The notes under the pieces: generated by a model
What the model was told of the DNA's origin: nothing
The model's input: only the letters and a program-made list of their open reading frames with translations
The model's database searches: none
Shown here: piece after piece, positions 1 to 9,499 of the stretch
Layout of the letters: each line of letters begins with the position of its first letter
Numbering within the stretch: the stretch's first letter is position 1
Assembly: GCA_019828565.1 (NCBI GenBank)
Contig: JAHDYR010000043.1
Span: forward strand, 1-64,000
Reading direction: 5' to 3'
DNA length: 64,000 nt
Source of the DNA: Carpediemonas membranifera
Taxonomy: Eukaryota > Fornicata
Translations under genes and position numbers: made by a program

Positions 1-221
1 TAGCAGGCGTCTTTGTAGCGAAATAATGCGCCAAATAAGTCGTAACGTTGTCGCTTTCCGGACAATCTCGATGCCCTTCTGCATTTCAGCGCCTGTTTCC
101 TGGCAAATGCTGGCCAAAACGTCCTCCAGGTGCTTCTTTGTACACACTACGCGTCTTCACTGAACCTCTCATCAGACCAGCGCTTAACAATATCGTCGTT
201 ATTTGCAGCTAGAACCTCCAT
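1..221 (-). CDS. possible 5' end of a minus-strand gene, cut by the window edge
   Basis: On the minus strand an ATG at 221-219 opens a short hydrophilic frame (MEVLAANNDDIVKRW...). It stops near 150 but continues in another frame with a protein-like stretch (LEDVLASICQETGAEMQKG) to the window edge. A single-base shift would join the two pieces. I do not recognise the protein. The plus-strand frame over the same bases looks less protein-like. Low confidence, because the piece is short and needs a frame correction. Confidence 0.25.
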
Positions 222-234
222 AACACGAGTTTTC

Positions 235-433
235 TGTTGGTATTGCAATTTCAGAATTTCGTACATACAAAATTATCAAATACTTGGATTCGACTCTAAA
301 CTTGGCTCAGATCCGCAATCCTGAGCTGGAGTGGGTTCATGGGAACTTTTTAAAATTTTAAAGTAGTCATGAACATCCAAATTCTAAGACAATCTCCGGT
401 ACTGGAAGTAATTCTGAAATTGCAATACCAACA
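235..433. repeat. 24-bp perfect inverted repeat with a third degenerate copy nearby
   Basis: The 24 bases at 235-258 are the exact reverse complement of 410-433 (core GGTATTGCAATTTCAG). A third imperfect copy of the same word lies at about 551-572, in the orientation of the second arm. No gene lies in the 151-bp loop. It could be a regulatory or terminal-repeat remnant; the sequence alone does not say which. Confidence 0.6.
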
Positions 434-1472
434 CAAGTTATATTTCTGAAAAACCGAATACACGGTGATACTGTTATCTATTAGCTCCAGTAGGGACCCA
501 GGCCAGGTTTTGTACACCCTACCCGCTTGCCTCGGAATTCGGACATGCCGAAATTCTGAAATTCGAATACCACCGCCCATTTTTGACGTATGAGATCAGT
601 ATCCCATGCCAAACCTCAGGACGGCATTCGTGTACCTTTTCCTGCCCTGTATCCATTATATAACCACCCAATTTCCTTTCACAATGTGCACTTTATGCTC
701 GCAACGAGACTGAAATGGCGAACTTAAGAATAGAAAGAATACTGGCAGCTTTAACGTAGTAGGCATGCACATATCACTAAGAAACATCAGTAAGCGAGCG
801 CAGAGCATCATTAAAGCAACAATTATCCCTAAACAACATCAAGTACCAAAAGTCCATCAGGACCAAACAATATGAACTATAAATGGAGCACTGATCAGTA
901 TAGATGATTTGAGAGTACCAGGCATGGCCAGAATACCGTAATTATCGTCCGTTGATCCACGTGACCTCCATCTTGGTCGGTATCCAGAGAACGCCCGTCA
1001 GACGCTTGCAACGGAACATTTAGGGGGAGCATCCTGAATGGGGCCAGATTTGAGGGACCCTTGATCTGACATGTCATGACCGAGTACTCTAGGGGCCTCC
1101 ACAGTGCGTCCCGAGGTACGTTATAGCACCACAGACCTTCCCCAAAAGCTGACTCCTGGACCCCTTTGGCCGGAGCTCGCCCGAAGCGTGCCTCGAGCTT
1201 TGAACTAACGGCAAGAGAGCATAAAAATCAGCCCTTTCGAACCGTGTTTTATGCTCTGCTGCCGTTATAGAATTATTCAAAGGGCCCCTCTCTTTGCGCT
1301 TTTTTTCTGGTTCGTGGGACGAAGTAGGGACGGACAAAAAAAGCACATACGGAAGGTATTGGAGGTACTGAGGCCGCCTAGGTACATAGTTGCCGTGAGG
1401 ATGGTTTCAGTTTATTACTTTTTGGCACTCTATGTCCATTTTTTTATGCTCTCTTGCTGATAGTGCCGAAAA
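434..1472. other. stretch without a convincing gene
   Basis: Only short frames without recognisable motifs are present. The stretch holds the third copy of the small repeat (about 551-572) and otherwise looks like unique intergenic DNA, more AT-rich than the genes to its right. No RNA gene or repeat with a copy elsewhere in the window was seen. Confidence 0.4.
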
Positions 1473-3355
1473 ATGGACTTGCTAAAGTGGATTGAGAGCG
1501 CTAGCAAGGAACAGTACGATGCGATATTGGCTGCATACACCAAGGCAACCACCAATCATGCCAAATGTGCTGTTCTTCGCGCGGTTTTGCTGGATGAACG
1601 GAAACTGCTCGATCTAGTGATCAGGAAGCGTTTGTAGTCATAGCAATGCTTATATAGGAATCAACCTGAACCATATCACCACGAAATTCCGCCTCACGAA
1701 GGACGAGAAGGAGGAGCTCCAGGATAAGTTGAAGAAGCAGTTTATGGCACTCGCCGGACCAAGAAGTTCCAAGAAGCCCGGCGCGCTGGCGAAGTGGGTT
1801 GACGACAACCAGGCTGATATCGTGTATAGCCAGGAGAAGCGCAAGGCGCGTAAGGCCATTATTGAGGCCATTGACGCCGAGGAGAAGGACAAGGGCAAGG
1901 GCAAGGCCGAGAGCGCTAAGAAAGAACCCGTCGACGATGAGAGTGGCGTGGACAGTGGTGAAGAGAGCGGCGTCGACGATTCTGAGTTGTGCGACAGTGA
2001 GAGTGAGGTGGACTTTGACAACGAGTCCGACGATGAGATTAGAGAACGCGCGATCAAGCGCCGGCGCGAGAGAAAGATCGCCCAGAAGCTCAAGGAGTGG
2101 GAGGACAATAACGCTCGCAACTACGTCCTGTGGCATAGAGTCCAGAAGGAGGTGCACGGCGAGCTTCGCATTCGCGCCTCTCGAGAGTCAGCTGCGGTTG
2201 CTGGGGACAACCACGTCGACGTCCAGTTCGACAGATACCTTCGCGTATCCAAGCTGCTCGAAATGAAGGACTGGATTCACAAAGACCTCCCATCTCTTCC
2301 GATGGAGGCACGAGTGCTCCATCACAAGGCGCAGAAGAGAGTACTCGAGCTGGAGGAGACCGTCACGAGGCTGCTGCAAGACGTGGGGTACGCAGCTGAC
2401 ATCTCCATGGGTGCCAGCCCGACACCCGCGCCGTTTCGCCGCGACCTACCCCAGTCGGGCACACACCAAGCACGAACGAGTACCCCCCGCCGTACGGGGA
2501 AGAGCGACACAATCCACATGAAGCGCAAGGCCCTCATGACAATCCCTCAGAAGATCGCTGATGTCGATAACAACTCAGAGGAGTCAGACGAGGAGGAGAT
2601 GGTGACAGAGGAGAAGAAGCGCGAGGCACACGAGGAGCTGGTGACAGAGGAGAGGAAGGGTGAGTCACATGAGGAGGACGTGACCAAATGCGACGCCTGC
2701 ATCCAGGCTGAGCCCGAGAAGGCCAGGCCAGAGGACTCGGAGGAGGAGTCAGAGGAGGAAGAGGAGCCAGTGGAGGAGGGTGAGGCAGAGGAGGAGGAGC
2801 AGGAGGACGAGATGGCTGAGTCAGAGGTGAATGCAGAGTCAGAGGAGAAGCGTGAGGCAGATAAGGAGCAAGAGGCAGACAACGAGGTGGCATTCGAGGC
2901 TGAGTCGGACGTTGAATATGTCCAGGTCGACCACGTCGACCCAGCTTCCGAGCAGATGAGGAGCAGGGAAGTCAAGTTTAGAGTTGACGTCGCCAATCAG
3001 CTGGAGAAGAGCAAGCAGTGGGTCAGATACAAAACCCCTGCCCCACGGCAACTGTATAACACACTGCCTCATGATGATCGAGGGCGTCACGGAGCCTCAT
3101 GCGTTCAAGAGCTGGGAGACGATGACGAATGAAGAGCAGTGTGCAGCGGAGACGAAGGCGGACAACTACCGCGAGCAGATATACAAGGAAGCGATAGAGA
3201 TGAACCGGCGGGCCACCTGGGGTACAGGCGGCCCGAGGAGGGTCTCCGGGACGAACTTTTTCCATGAAGTGTGCAGTGTACACACTGTCACGGAGGAGGG
3301 CAACATCGGTAAGCCAATCATGCAGGAGAAGTGGTTAACTCCAGTGGGCTGTTGA
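1473..3355 (+). CDS. hypothetical long acidic protein, interrupted frame
   Basis: The best reading starts at ATG 1473 (MDLLKWIESASKEQYDAIL...). It moves into the long open frame that runs to 3132, then shifts again near 3070 into a frame ending at 3355. The middle is highly charged: an acidic serine block around 1930-2030, a basic helix rich in R/K/E around 2040-2110, and a run of Glu-rich 15-residue-scale repeats at about 2570-2900 (VTEEKKREAHEE, VTEERKGESHEE). No catalytic domain is recognised. The acidic repeats suggest a chromatin or scaffold-type protein, but that is only composition. The first frame change can be explained by a 28-nt GT...AG intron (1630-1657); the second looks like an indel. 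Confidence 0.5.
1630..1657 (+). other. candidate 28-nt intron (GT...AG)
   Basis: The frame opened at ATG 1473 hits a stop at 1635-1637. Removing bases 1630-1657, which begin GTTTGTAG and end TATATAG, joins exon 1 in frame to the long acidic frame (AAG CGA ATC AAC). Introns this short exist in some protists, but a sequencing indel would give the same picture. Confidence 0.3.
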
Positions 3356-3368
3356 AGCCTGGTGCTCA

Positions 3369-3660
3369 ATGACTGGAAAGTCCGTTGCATACCTCCATGT
3401 TGTCCGGGATTTTGACCCAAAGATCGATCCAGTCGTCGGCATGTACGTTTTTAGCAAGTCTGAGGAGGGCAAGGTGACACATGTCGCGTTTAAGCCCAAC
3501 GAAAACGGCCAGAGCGCCCTGGCGTGTTTTTGCCCAACAGTGTCGCGAGTGGGAAATCGAGTATGCGGTCGAAGTGACAAGGGGACACGCCACTCTGCGC
3601 AAGGTTCCTCCCGGGCTGAAGAGGAGGAGATGGTCAGTGAAGAAGTAAGAGTAAAGGATT
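3369..3660 (+). CDS. hypothetical protein segment, probably the C-terminus of the preceding gene
   Basis: A protein-like frame (MTGKSVAYLHVVRDFDPKID...) begins 14 bp after the previous stop and runs to about 3528. A shift at the T-run near 3530 then gives a better continuation (QQCREWEIEYAVEV...) that ends with a basic tail just before 3660. It may be a separate small gene or the end of the 1473-3355 gene after another frame change. No family recognised. Confidence 0.4.
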
Positions 3661-3817
3661 GATATACCGACCGTATCGCTTATGTTTATGTGACTTTGAG
3701 GTTGATTCGCGGTTTGTAGGGGGTATGGTGCTATATTACTCAGCCTGCTGTATATGTCTAGTCTACAGCCTGTATGCAGCTGTCTGTGGTGGTAAATATC
3801 GTCGGCTGGCCGAGAAA

Positions 3818-4059
3818 GCATAAACTGCACACTTGTGCATTCGAGTACAATGACGAAATCCCTCAATATGCTACCAGCAGTGCATTTAATAACCAATATC
3901 AACGCCGAGACGCGTGTAGTTCGGAGCCATGTAGTTGTTTGCGCTCGTCTGTCCCCCCTATTACCGAAACTGGTGCTGTACTCTAGAAAAATCACTAACA
4001 ACATCAATATCGAGCTAGAAGGCGATGTAAAGAGCCTCATTGGACAATATTATCTTGAT
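3818..4059. repeat. 242-bp intergenic repeat, copy 1
   Basis: Nearly identical to 7103-7343 (a few mismatches and one gap). It starts GCATAAACTGCACACTTGTG and ends TATCTTGAT. Each copy lies just downstream of a plus-strand gene. A small palindromic core (GCACACTTGTGC) sits at its left end. It encodes no convincing protein, although short frames exist on the plus strand. Confidence 0.75.
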
Positions 4060-4075
4060 TTACTCCTCAGAAACG

Positions 4076-5040
4076 TCACGCTCGGGTTCCCGACGCCTGA
4101 AAAAGATTGTTCTGAATTTCCCCGGTTGTACGACCCCGCCCAGAGAAGGTTATCTCCCGTCGCACGCCCACAAACCCCGAGGTTTCCCCAGCCTCCAGCT
4201 CACGCAACGTATCGGTCAGCGGAACGGTGACAGGCACAGGATACCCGATCCACTTGACAAGGCAGCGACGATTGGCATAGTCCTTGATCTGGACACTCTC
4301 GACGGCATAGTCAAGGCTCGTGTCGGTTAACTGGAGGAACTTTTTCAGGGCTGCCGAACGTGAATCTATCAACGTCGTCAGCAACGGCCCGAAGCAGCGG
4401 CTCATAGATCTCACCATCTAAAAACGCCAGTAATACGAGCCTCCGTCATGATGACCCAGACACTGGGGTTGCGCTCACCCACCCATGCGGCAAGGCGATC
4501 CAACTCAGTAAAAAGTCGGGAAGACACACGCGGTATCGAGGAAATCGTCTAGAGTCGGTGTCTTGTGCTTGGCCCCTGACCATGTTAGCGAAGACTGACT
4601 GGTGTAGCGGGGTCACGAGCCTCTCATGAACGCGCAGAGTCGCTATTGCTGCCTCCTCGTTGAATGTGGCGTTGGAGTTCATGCCAAACAACATGCTCTG
4701 CACGTTGTACTGGATCGAAGCGCTGTAGCGGTCAGCACAGAGCCCTCAGTGTGCTCGTTACCCACTTCTTACCCGCGGGAGACTGCGCGAAAGCAAGAAT
4801 GACAGCTTTCCGGACCTTTTTCCTTCTGAATCGTGATGGAATTGATCTTAAGAGACTCAATAGACTTCATCTCCTTCAGAGCAACCAGTTGATACGCAAT
4901 ATCCAGTTCCATCGAGCGTCAGGGATCAATGAAAATTGTCGGAAGCCGATTTTCGGAAAATTCTAGATCTTTTTGGGTGACATCGGGGATGTGGGCGCCA
5001 AGCACGAGGATCCCAGTGATGATGGGCCAGGTAGAAGGAC
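4076..5040 (-). CDS. broken minus-strand gene with a chromodomain-like segment
   Basis: Several minus-strand pieces read as one protein if frame changes are allowed. Around 4960-4850 there is LDIAYQLVALKEMKSIES. Around 4800-4560 comes AGKKWVTSTLRALC, running on to MLFGMNSNATFNEEAAIATL. Around 4550-4420 the frame reads RLFTELDRLAAWVGERNPSV. Then, at about 4330-4220, come VESVQIKDYANRRCLVKW and IGYP. The last matches the chromodomain core, a Y-x-V-E-x-[IV] strand followed by LVKW-x-GY, but the usual Trp after it is absent. Chromodomains bind methylated histone tails or serve as retroelement targeting modules. The SET-like gene directly upstream on the same strand makes a chromatin link tempting; that is inference. 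At least three frame changes mean pseudogene or sequencing error. Confidence 0.4.
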
Positions 5041-5080
5041 CCTTGAACTTTTGAAAGCAATGAATTGTTGGGATCTCAAT

Positions 5081-5792
5081 TTAGGTTAGGAGAGAACGGC
5101 GTCTAAGACATCGTTGATCTCCCTCATACTCAGCCTCAGCAAGCATCTTCTCCAGACAGAAGGGGTAGAGGGCCATGGGCTTGCGTCCACGCCAGTACTG
5201 CTCGCCATACTCGATCGAGAGGTACTCGAACTTGGCAATAGCGCGATCCGCCAAGTAAAGAATGACGGGAAGACGCTTCTTCTGGTCCCCCACCTGCACA
5301 TTAACGTAGGCCGTCCCCGGTACGACGTTGTAGAAAGCGGCACCATCGTTGATCTTGTGACAGCCGAACGTGAGGCCGGCCGAGTCAACAGCAAAGTTGT
5401 TAGGCTTTCTTGAGCCTCGTCACGTAGGTCGTGACTGCACCAGGTTCGGGCTCGGGGATGATCTTGCCGCAGTATATGCCAATGACTGCGTCGTTGGGGA
5501 TGCTCTTGTTGGTAAGGATACCATCGCCCACTGTCGGCCCCATAAGCGCATGCTGAGGCACCATGGCCAGATCTAGCTCGCTGTTGAAGCCATTCTTGTC
5601 CACTGTGACGGAGAACGTGGTGCTGTGGGCAGAACGAATGCCTGCTTCATCACAGGCCGCAACAAATGACTCAAAGTCATCAGAGGAGTAGTATTGCTGG
5701 TATTCCTCCGCCGTAATCACAGTATCTGCCTTGTTGGTGAGCTTCATGTTCTCGTTCGATTCGGTCACGCCGCAACACAAAAATTTGGGCAA
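5081..5792 (-). CDS. SET-domain-like protein, one frameshift
   Basis: The frame opens at ATG 5792 (MPKFLCCGVTESNEN...) and runs to a stop at 5400. Shifting by one base there gives a seamless continuation to 5081. Across the join one reads the SET landmarks in order: an entry strand like A-V-I-G-I-Y-C-G-K-I-I-P; a central N-N-F-A-V-D then I-N-D-G-A-x-F-Y-N in the place of the usual N-H-S-C-x-P-N; and the final I-E-Y-G-E-Q-Y-W, which matches the GEELxxxYGxxYW end motif. SET proteins transfer methyl groups from S-adenosylmethionine to lysines. The divergent central motif leaves activity uncertain. The start codon lies 23 bp from the start of the divergent gene at 5816, so they may share a promoter. 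Confidence 0.5.
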
Positions 5793-5815
5793 TAAACAGT
5801 CATTTATGAAGCAAG

Positions 5816-7018
5816 ATGCCGTGTGTAGACACGCTTGAGGTCTGGATCACTCGCATGTTCCACCCATTCCATGGTTTATTTAACGGTTTCCGAATGAACG
5901 AAAGAGACGAAGAGATGGAAGGATCAAAGCGCCAGATCGTGCATGCATTGATTTGTTACTTCAGCATTGAGCCTAAGTATCGCACTGAAGGCGTTGTTGA
6001 TGTTCTGAAGCACCGTGTTCACGAGAACGTCGTCGAGATGCTGACAGAGCGCAAGCAAAAGCCTCTTGAGAGCACAAGCGATGTTGTGGTGGCTGCAGAG
6101 AACGTACAAGAAGCAGCAATCCCGTCTACGAGGCGCTTCGCACGTCGGAGCTGCCAAGTAGATGGTTCTATCACCAGGGAGGGACAGGCATCGGCCGAGG
6201 GTGTGGGCAAGGCTGGCGAAGAAGCATCAGGTGAGGGTGAGGGGCAGCCTTCGGCGAGCAAGAAGGACAAGAAGAAGAAGCCCAAGATTGATCTCACCCT
6301 TGAGACATTCGATGTTACCGCGGTGCTCAAGGAGGAGCCTTGGTATGGCGGCATTATCGCGCCAGTATCCAGTGCTATGACGACGCTTACTGTCATTCAG
6401 TCTGGCTACATGGATGAACACCGCCTGGAACTCATGCTAGAGACAATGACGTCTGGTGCAACACGCGAGATGATGCTGCGGATCATGATTGCTTGGCAGC
6501 TGGAGCTGTACACGATCGCAGGGAAGCGTGGAGCGATGCCCGTCGACGATGAGGGTAGGGTCGCCCGTCTTGACGCCGCAGCCGAACGTTTACGTGCCGA
6601 TGTACTGGCTGGGCGCGTTGGCAAGAACACCTACTGTGATGGCATCTACAAGCGCATCCACGAGATGAGTTCCATCAAGACCCACAATGTGCGGCGTAAG
6701 TACGCCAAAAATGATCAAGTACGCCATTCTCTGGCCAAAGGAGTTCCGCGAGCTCGCCAGTCACCAAGCTGTGCCCCCTAACCCTGGCCCATTCCGTGCT
6801 CATCTTCAGCCAAGCCTTTGATAACAGGCTGAACGCTGAGCTCGGGCATCTTCAAGACCAGGACCGAGATAAGATCCGGCACAACATTCTGAGGCTTGAG
6901 GAAAGCCAGGGTTTGGAGCAGACGAGCGACTTACTCTTCCGAGTCTTTGGTGTCACCCGTCCCGGCACAAGGAAGGCTCAATTGGTTACTCCGGAGAAGC
7001 GGGACAACGAGGCTGAGT
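5816..7018 (+). CDS. hypothetical protein, frame broken near its end
   Basis: The main frame runs 5816-6780. An alternative start is the Met at 5894, which begins the more conserved-looking part (MNERDEEMEGSKRQIV). It contains a helical N-terminal third, a low-complexity Lys/Ser/Gly stretch (about 6180-6290) and a helix-rich C-terminal half (residues about 190-300). Near 6705 an A-run shift gives MIKYAILWPKEFRELASHQA, and a second shift near 6820 gives FDNRLNAELGHLQDQDRDK down to a stop at 7018. The three pieces together look like one protein of about 400 residues. No family recognised. It diverges from the SET-like gene across 23 bp. Confidence 0.5.
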
Positions 7019-7102
7019 GAGAGAAGTAAAAGTTTGATAATGACTGACAGATCCCTGTTGTTTAGGACGCTGTTATCTCCCTTAAATGAGATTCCGGCAG
7101 AT

Positions 7103-7343
7103 GCATAAACTGCACACTTGTGCATTCGAGTACAGTGACGAAATCCCTCAATATGTTACGAACAGTCCATTTAATAACCAATATCAACGCCAAGACGCGT
7201 GTAGTTCGGAGCCATGTAGTTGTTTGCGCTCGTCTGTCCCCCCTATTACCGAAACTGGTGCTGTACTCTAGAAAATCACTAACAACATCAATATCGAGCT
7301 AGAAGGCGATGTAAAGAGCCTCATTGGACAATAATATCTTGAT
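7103..7343. repeat. 242-bp intergenic repeat, copy 2
   Basis: Second copy of the repeat at 3818-4059, in the same orientation, lying 85 bp after the stop of the preceding plus-strand gene. The flanking bases on both sides differ from those of copy 1, so the ends of the repeat are sharp. Confidence 0.75.
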
Positions 7344-7724
7344 CGTAGCCATTTATTGCTTTCAAAGTTCAACGCCGAGACAAACAAAGGGACAGATGAA
7401 TCAAAACACACCATTTACAGAACCCGGGGAGGAAACAGCTACGAGGAGGAGGCCCCACGGCAATGTCCGTGTCAAAGAGCGGCCGGGGAAGTGCGCCCGG
7501 AGAACGACAGCGCAAACGCAAGTAATATATTGCAAAATGCTTTACTTGCGCTGGTGCTTCTCATGGGCCGCGCCCACCAACAAGGCCGTCCACTATCACG
7601 TGCTCAAGAACACCCCCCTCCCAACACCAGGACGTCCTCCAGGACGTCGTTTCTGCTGTCATCCTTTCTCATTGAGCAGTTTAAGAACGAGAACAAGTCG
7701 CCACCGAACTGAGCGCTGGAATCG

Positions 7725-8676
7725 ATGAGCAGTGCTAGTTCCTCCCCATCAGCCATCAAAGAAGCCCTTATCTCCGTATTCCGCGCCTCGCTAGTTGTAG
7801 CAGCCCGTATCTCCGGGGACGTACCATCCTTGCTCCAATGCGCCAACACCAGGCATTTTGGCGAGGAGATGCCCGCGTTCCACAACGCAGAGAGCACTAC
7901 TGCACCAGCGAGCGCCCCTTCTCTCGAATCCCTCCTCGCCACGCTCTCCAAGATCCCCCCGCTTGAACCAACCGCACAAGTCCTCCTAGATCACGCCCGC
8001 TCGATCCTCGCAGACGGACCCCCGCTGTCCATGAACGTCGAGCTCTCGCCTGGCGATGAGCTCCCGGCAGCCATGCACACACTGAACCAGGGCGCGGTGT
8101 GGGCGTGTCTTATGGGTGGAGGGGCCAACCCAGACCTCCAGGACCTCATCCGAAATGCTCTCGCCCCCCGAGGGCAAGTGTCTCTGGTTCCTCTGCCGCA
8201 AGTTCTTCTTCACACTGAACGTCGCCGAGAAGGACGGCGAGTACTACCAATTCTCAAATGGCAACACACACTACCATCACCGCATGTACATGGGCCGTCT
8301 ATTCATGCTTCGTCCAGACAACCTCGCCATCTTCATTAGAGCCAGGATGCCCAGGGCCCTCGAGGTCTACAGTTGCAATTTCAGCCATCTTACCAGGACA
8401 CCTAAGGGTCTGTGGGCATGGAGCTTGGACTGGCACTGGAATGCGACCCGCCTCACCTTCACCAGCTGCCCTAATATCGCCGAGCTCGAGGCCAGTCTGC
8501 CCCCCTGGGAGAAGAACAGGATGGTGATCGATGTGTCGGAGCAGGCTTGTCGCAGGTTCATCCTCACCCCAGTCGGTACTGTCATGGCTGGAAACGGTGC
8601 ATGCTTCACAGTTCATGACGATCTGAGAAGATACGTCTTCCACCCAGTCGCTGTGCCCACTGGCTTCATCCCCTGA
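7725..8676 (+). CDS. hypothetical protein with one frameshift at a C-run
   Basis: The N-terminal frame starts at ATG 7725 (MSSASSSPSAIKEALIS...). Near 8160, at six C residues, it shifts to the frame ending at 8676. The join gives a single protein of about 316 residues: a helical N-terminal part (to residue about 145), then an aromatic, probably beta-rich part (FFTLNVAEKDGEYYQFSN, LDWHWNATRLTFTSC). No known family is recognised. An upstream open stretch (7399-7712) in related frames may be an extra N-terminal region, but an in-frame stop at 7710 separates it. Confidence 0.5.
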
Positions 8677-8683
8677 TCGGATC

Positions 8684-9258
8684 ATGTATGGAGGGGGGAC
8701 AGTTATCCTCTCCGCGGGCGATCAGCAGGTAATCAGCGATTTCAACCGCCACTATAAGCTGGGACTTGGACGCGATAGATGTATACGGGGCTTCGAAAAG
8801 CTGCCGTTCAGGGTCGACCAGCTCATGGCAGACTGTCGCTGCAACGTCTTCCTCAGCGGCAGTCAACTCCTGTTCGCCGGTGTGGTTCCCCAACATATCG
8901 CCCAGTCTGGCCTACTGCCTGAATACCAGCAGCGCGAGAAATGCCTCACAGCAACGCCGATTGCATTCCCTTTGAATGTAAAGGCGGTGTTGTTTTTTTC
9001 CCCTGGCGGCTGATTTGGGTGTCTCCTGGTTGCACCCATATTTGCGAGGACGATTGTACGCTAGATATGCCCTTTGAGGCAACAGCTGTCTATCAGACAT
9101 ATGAGCGTGTGTACGCATTATGCGACACAGAAGGGCAGTGGTATGATGTTGTGGGTGACTGCGATGGCGTGGCTAAGGTGGTCAAGTGCAGCGTGTCTAG
9201 AGTGAGATATGCTCGCCTGAAAGTGCACTATTTCCTGCTCAACGAGGTGCCGGAATAA
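8684..9258 (+). CDS. hypothetical protein, frame broken near 8950
   Basis: A first frame from 8684 (MYGGGTVILSAGDQQVISDF...) and a second ending at 9258 (CKGGVVFFPWRLIWVSPGCT, then a Cys-rich segment) overlap around 8941-9013. They read as one protein of about 190 residues if one base is shifted at a T-run near 8990. The second part has several Cys and ends in KVHYFLLNEVPE. The opposite strand at 8666-8896 also has a protein-like frame, so the first part is less certain than the second. Confidence 0.35.
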
Positions 9259-9286
9259 ATCGAGTAAATAATTAGACCTTGGAATC

Positions 9287-9499
9287 ATGAATGCCGTGTG
9301 CGGTGGGTCCGTGGACGATAGAGAGTGGGCCTGCACGCGGCGTGGCACCAAGACGCCGAAGTCTAGCTGCCGAGATTTGTTGAAGCAGGCCACTGTTGAT
9401 GCTTCAGCCGCAAGAGCAACAAAGAAGGTGCACGACACACGTAAGGTATATCTGACGGGAAAGGCAGTGGCCTGGCTTAACTCGCAGATGGAGAAATAA
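9287..9499 (+). pseudogene. C-terminal fragment of the HEPN-like gene (duplication remnant)
   Basis: From about 9304 this is almost identical to the last 64 codons of the intact gene copy at 10,530-10,732 (VDDREWACTRRGTKTPKSS onward). The N-terminal codons before it are unrelated. It is the left breakpoint of the 1.23 kb tandem duplication, so it lacks the rest of the gene. Confidence 0.7.

Noticed and set aside
2534-2996. Minus-strand Pro-rich and Ser-rich frames under the acidic protein gene
   Set aside because: They are complements of GAG-rich acidic repeats, with biased composition and no start context.
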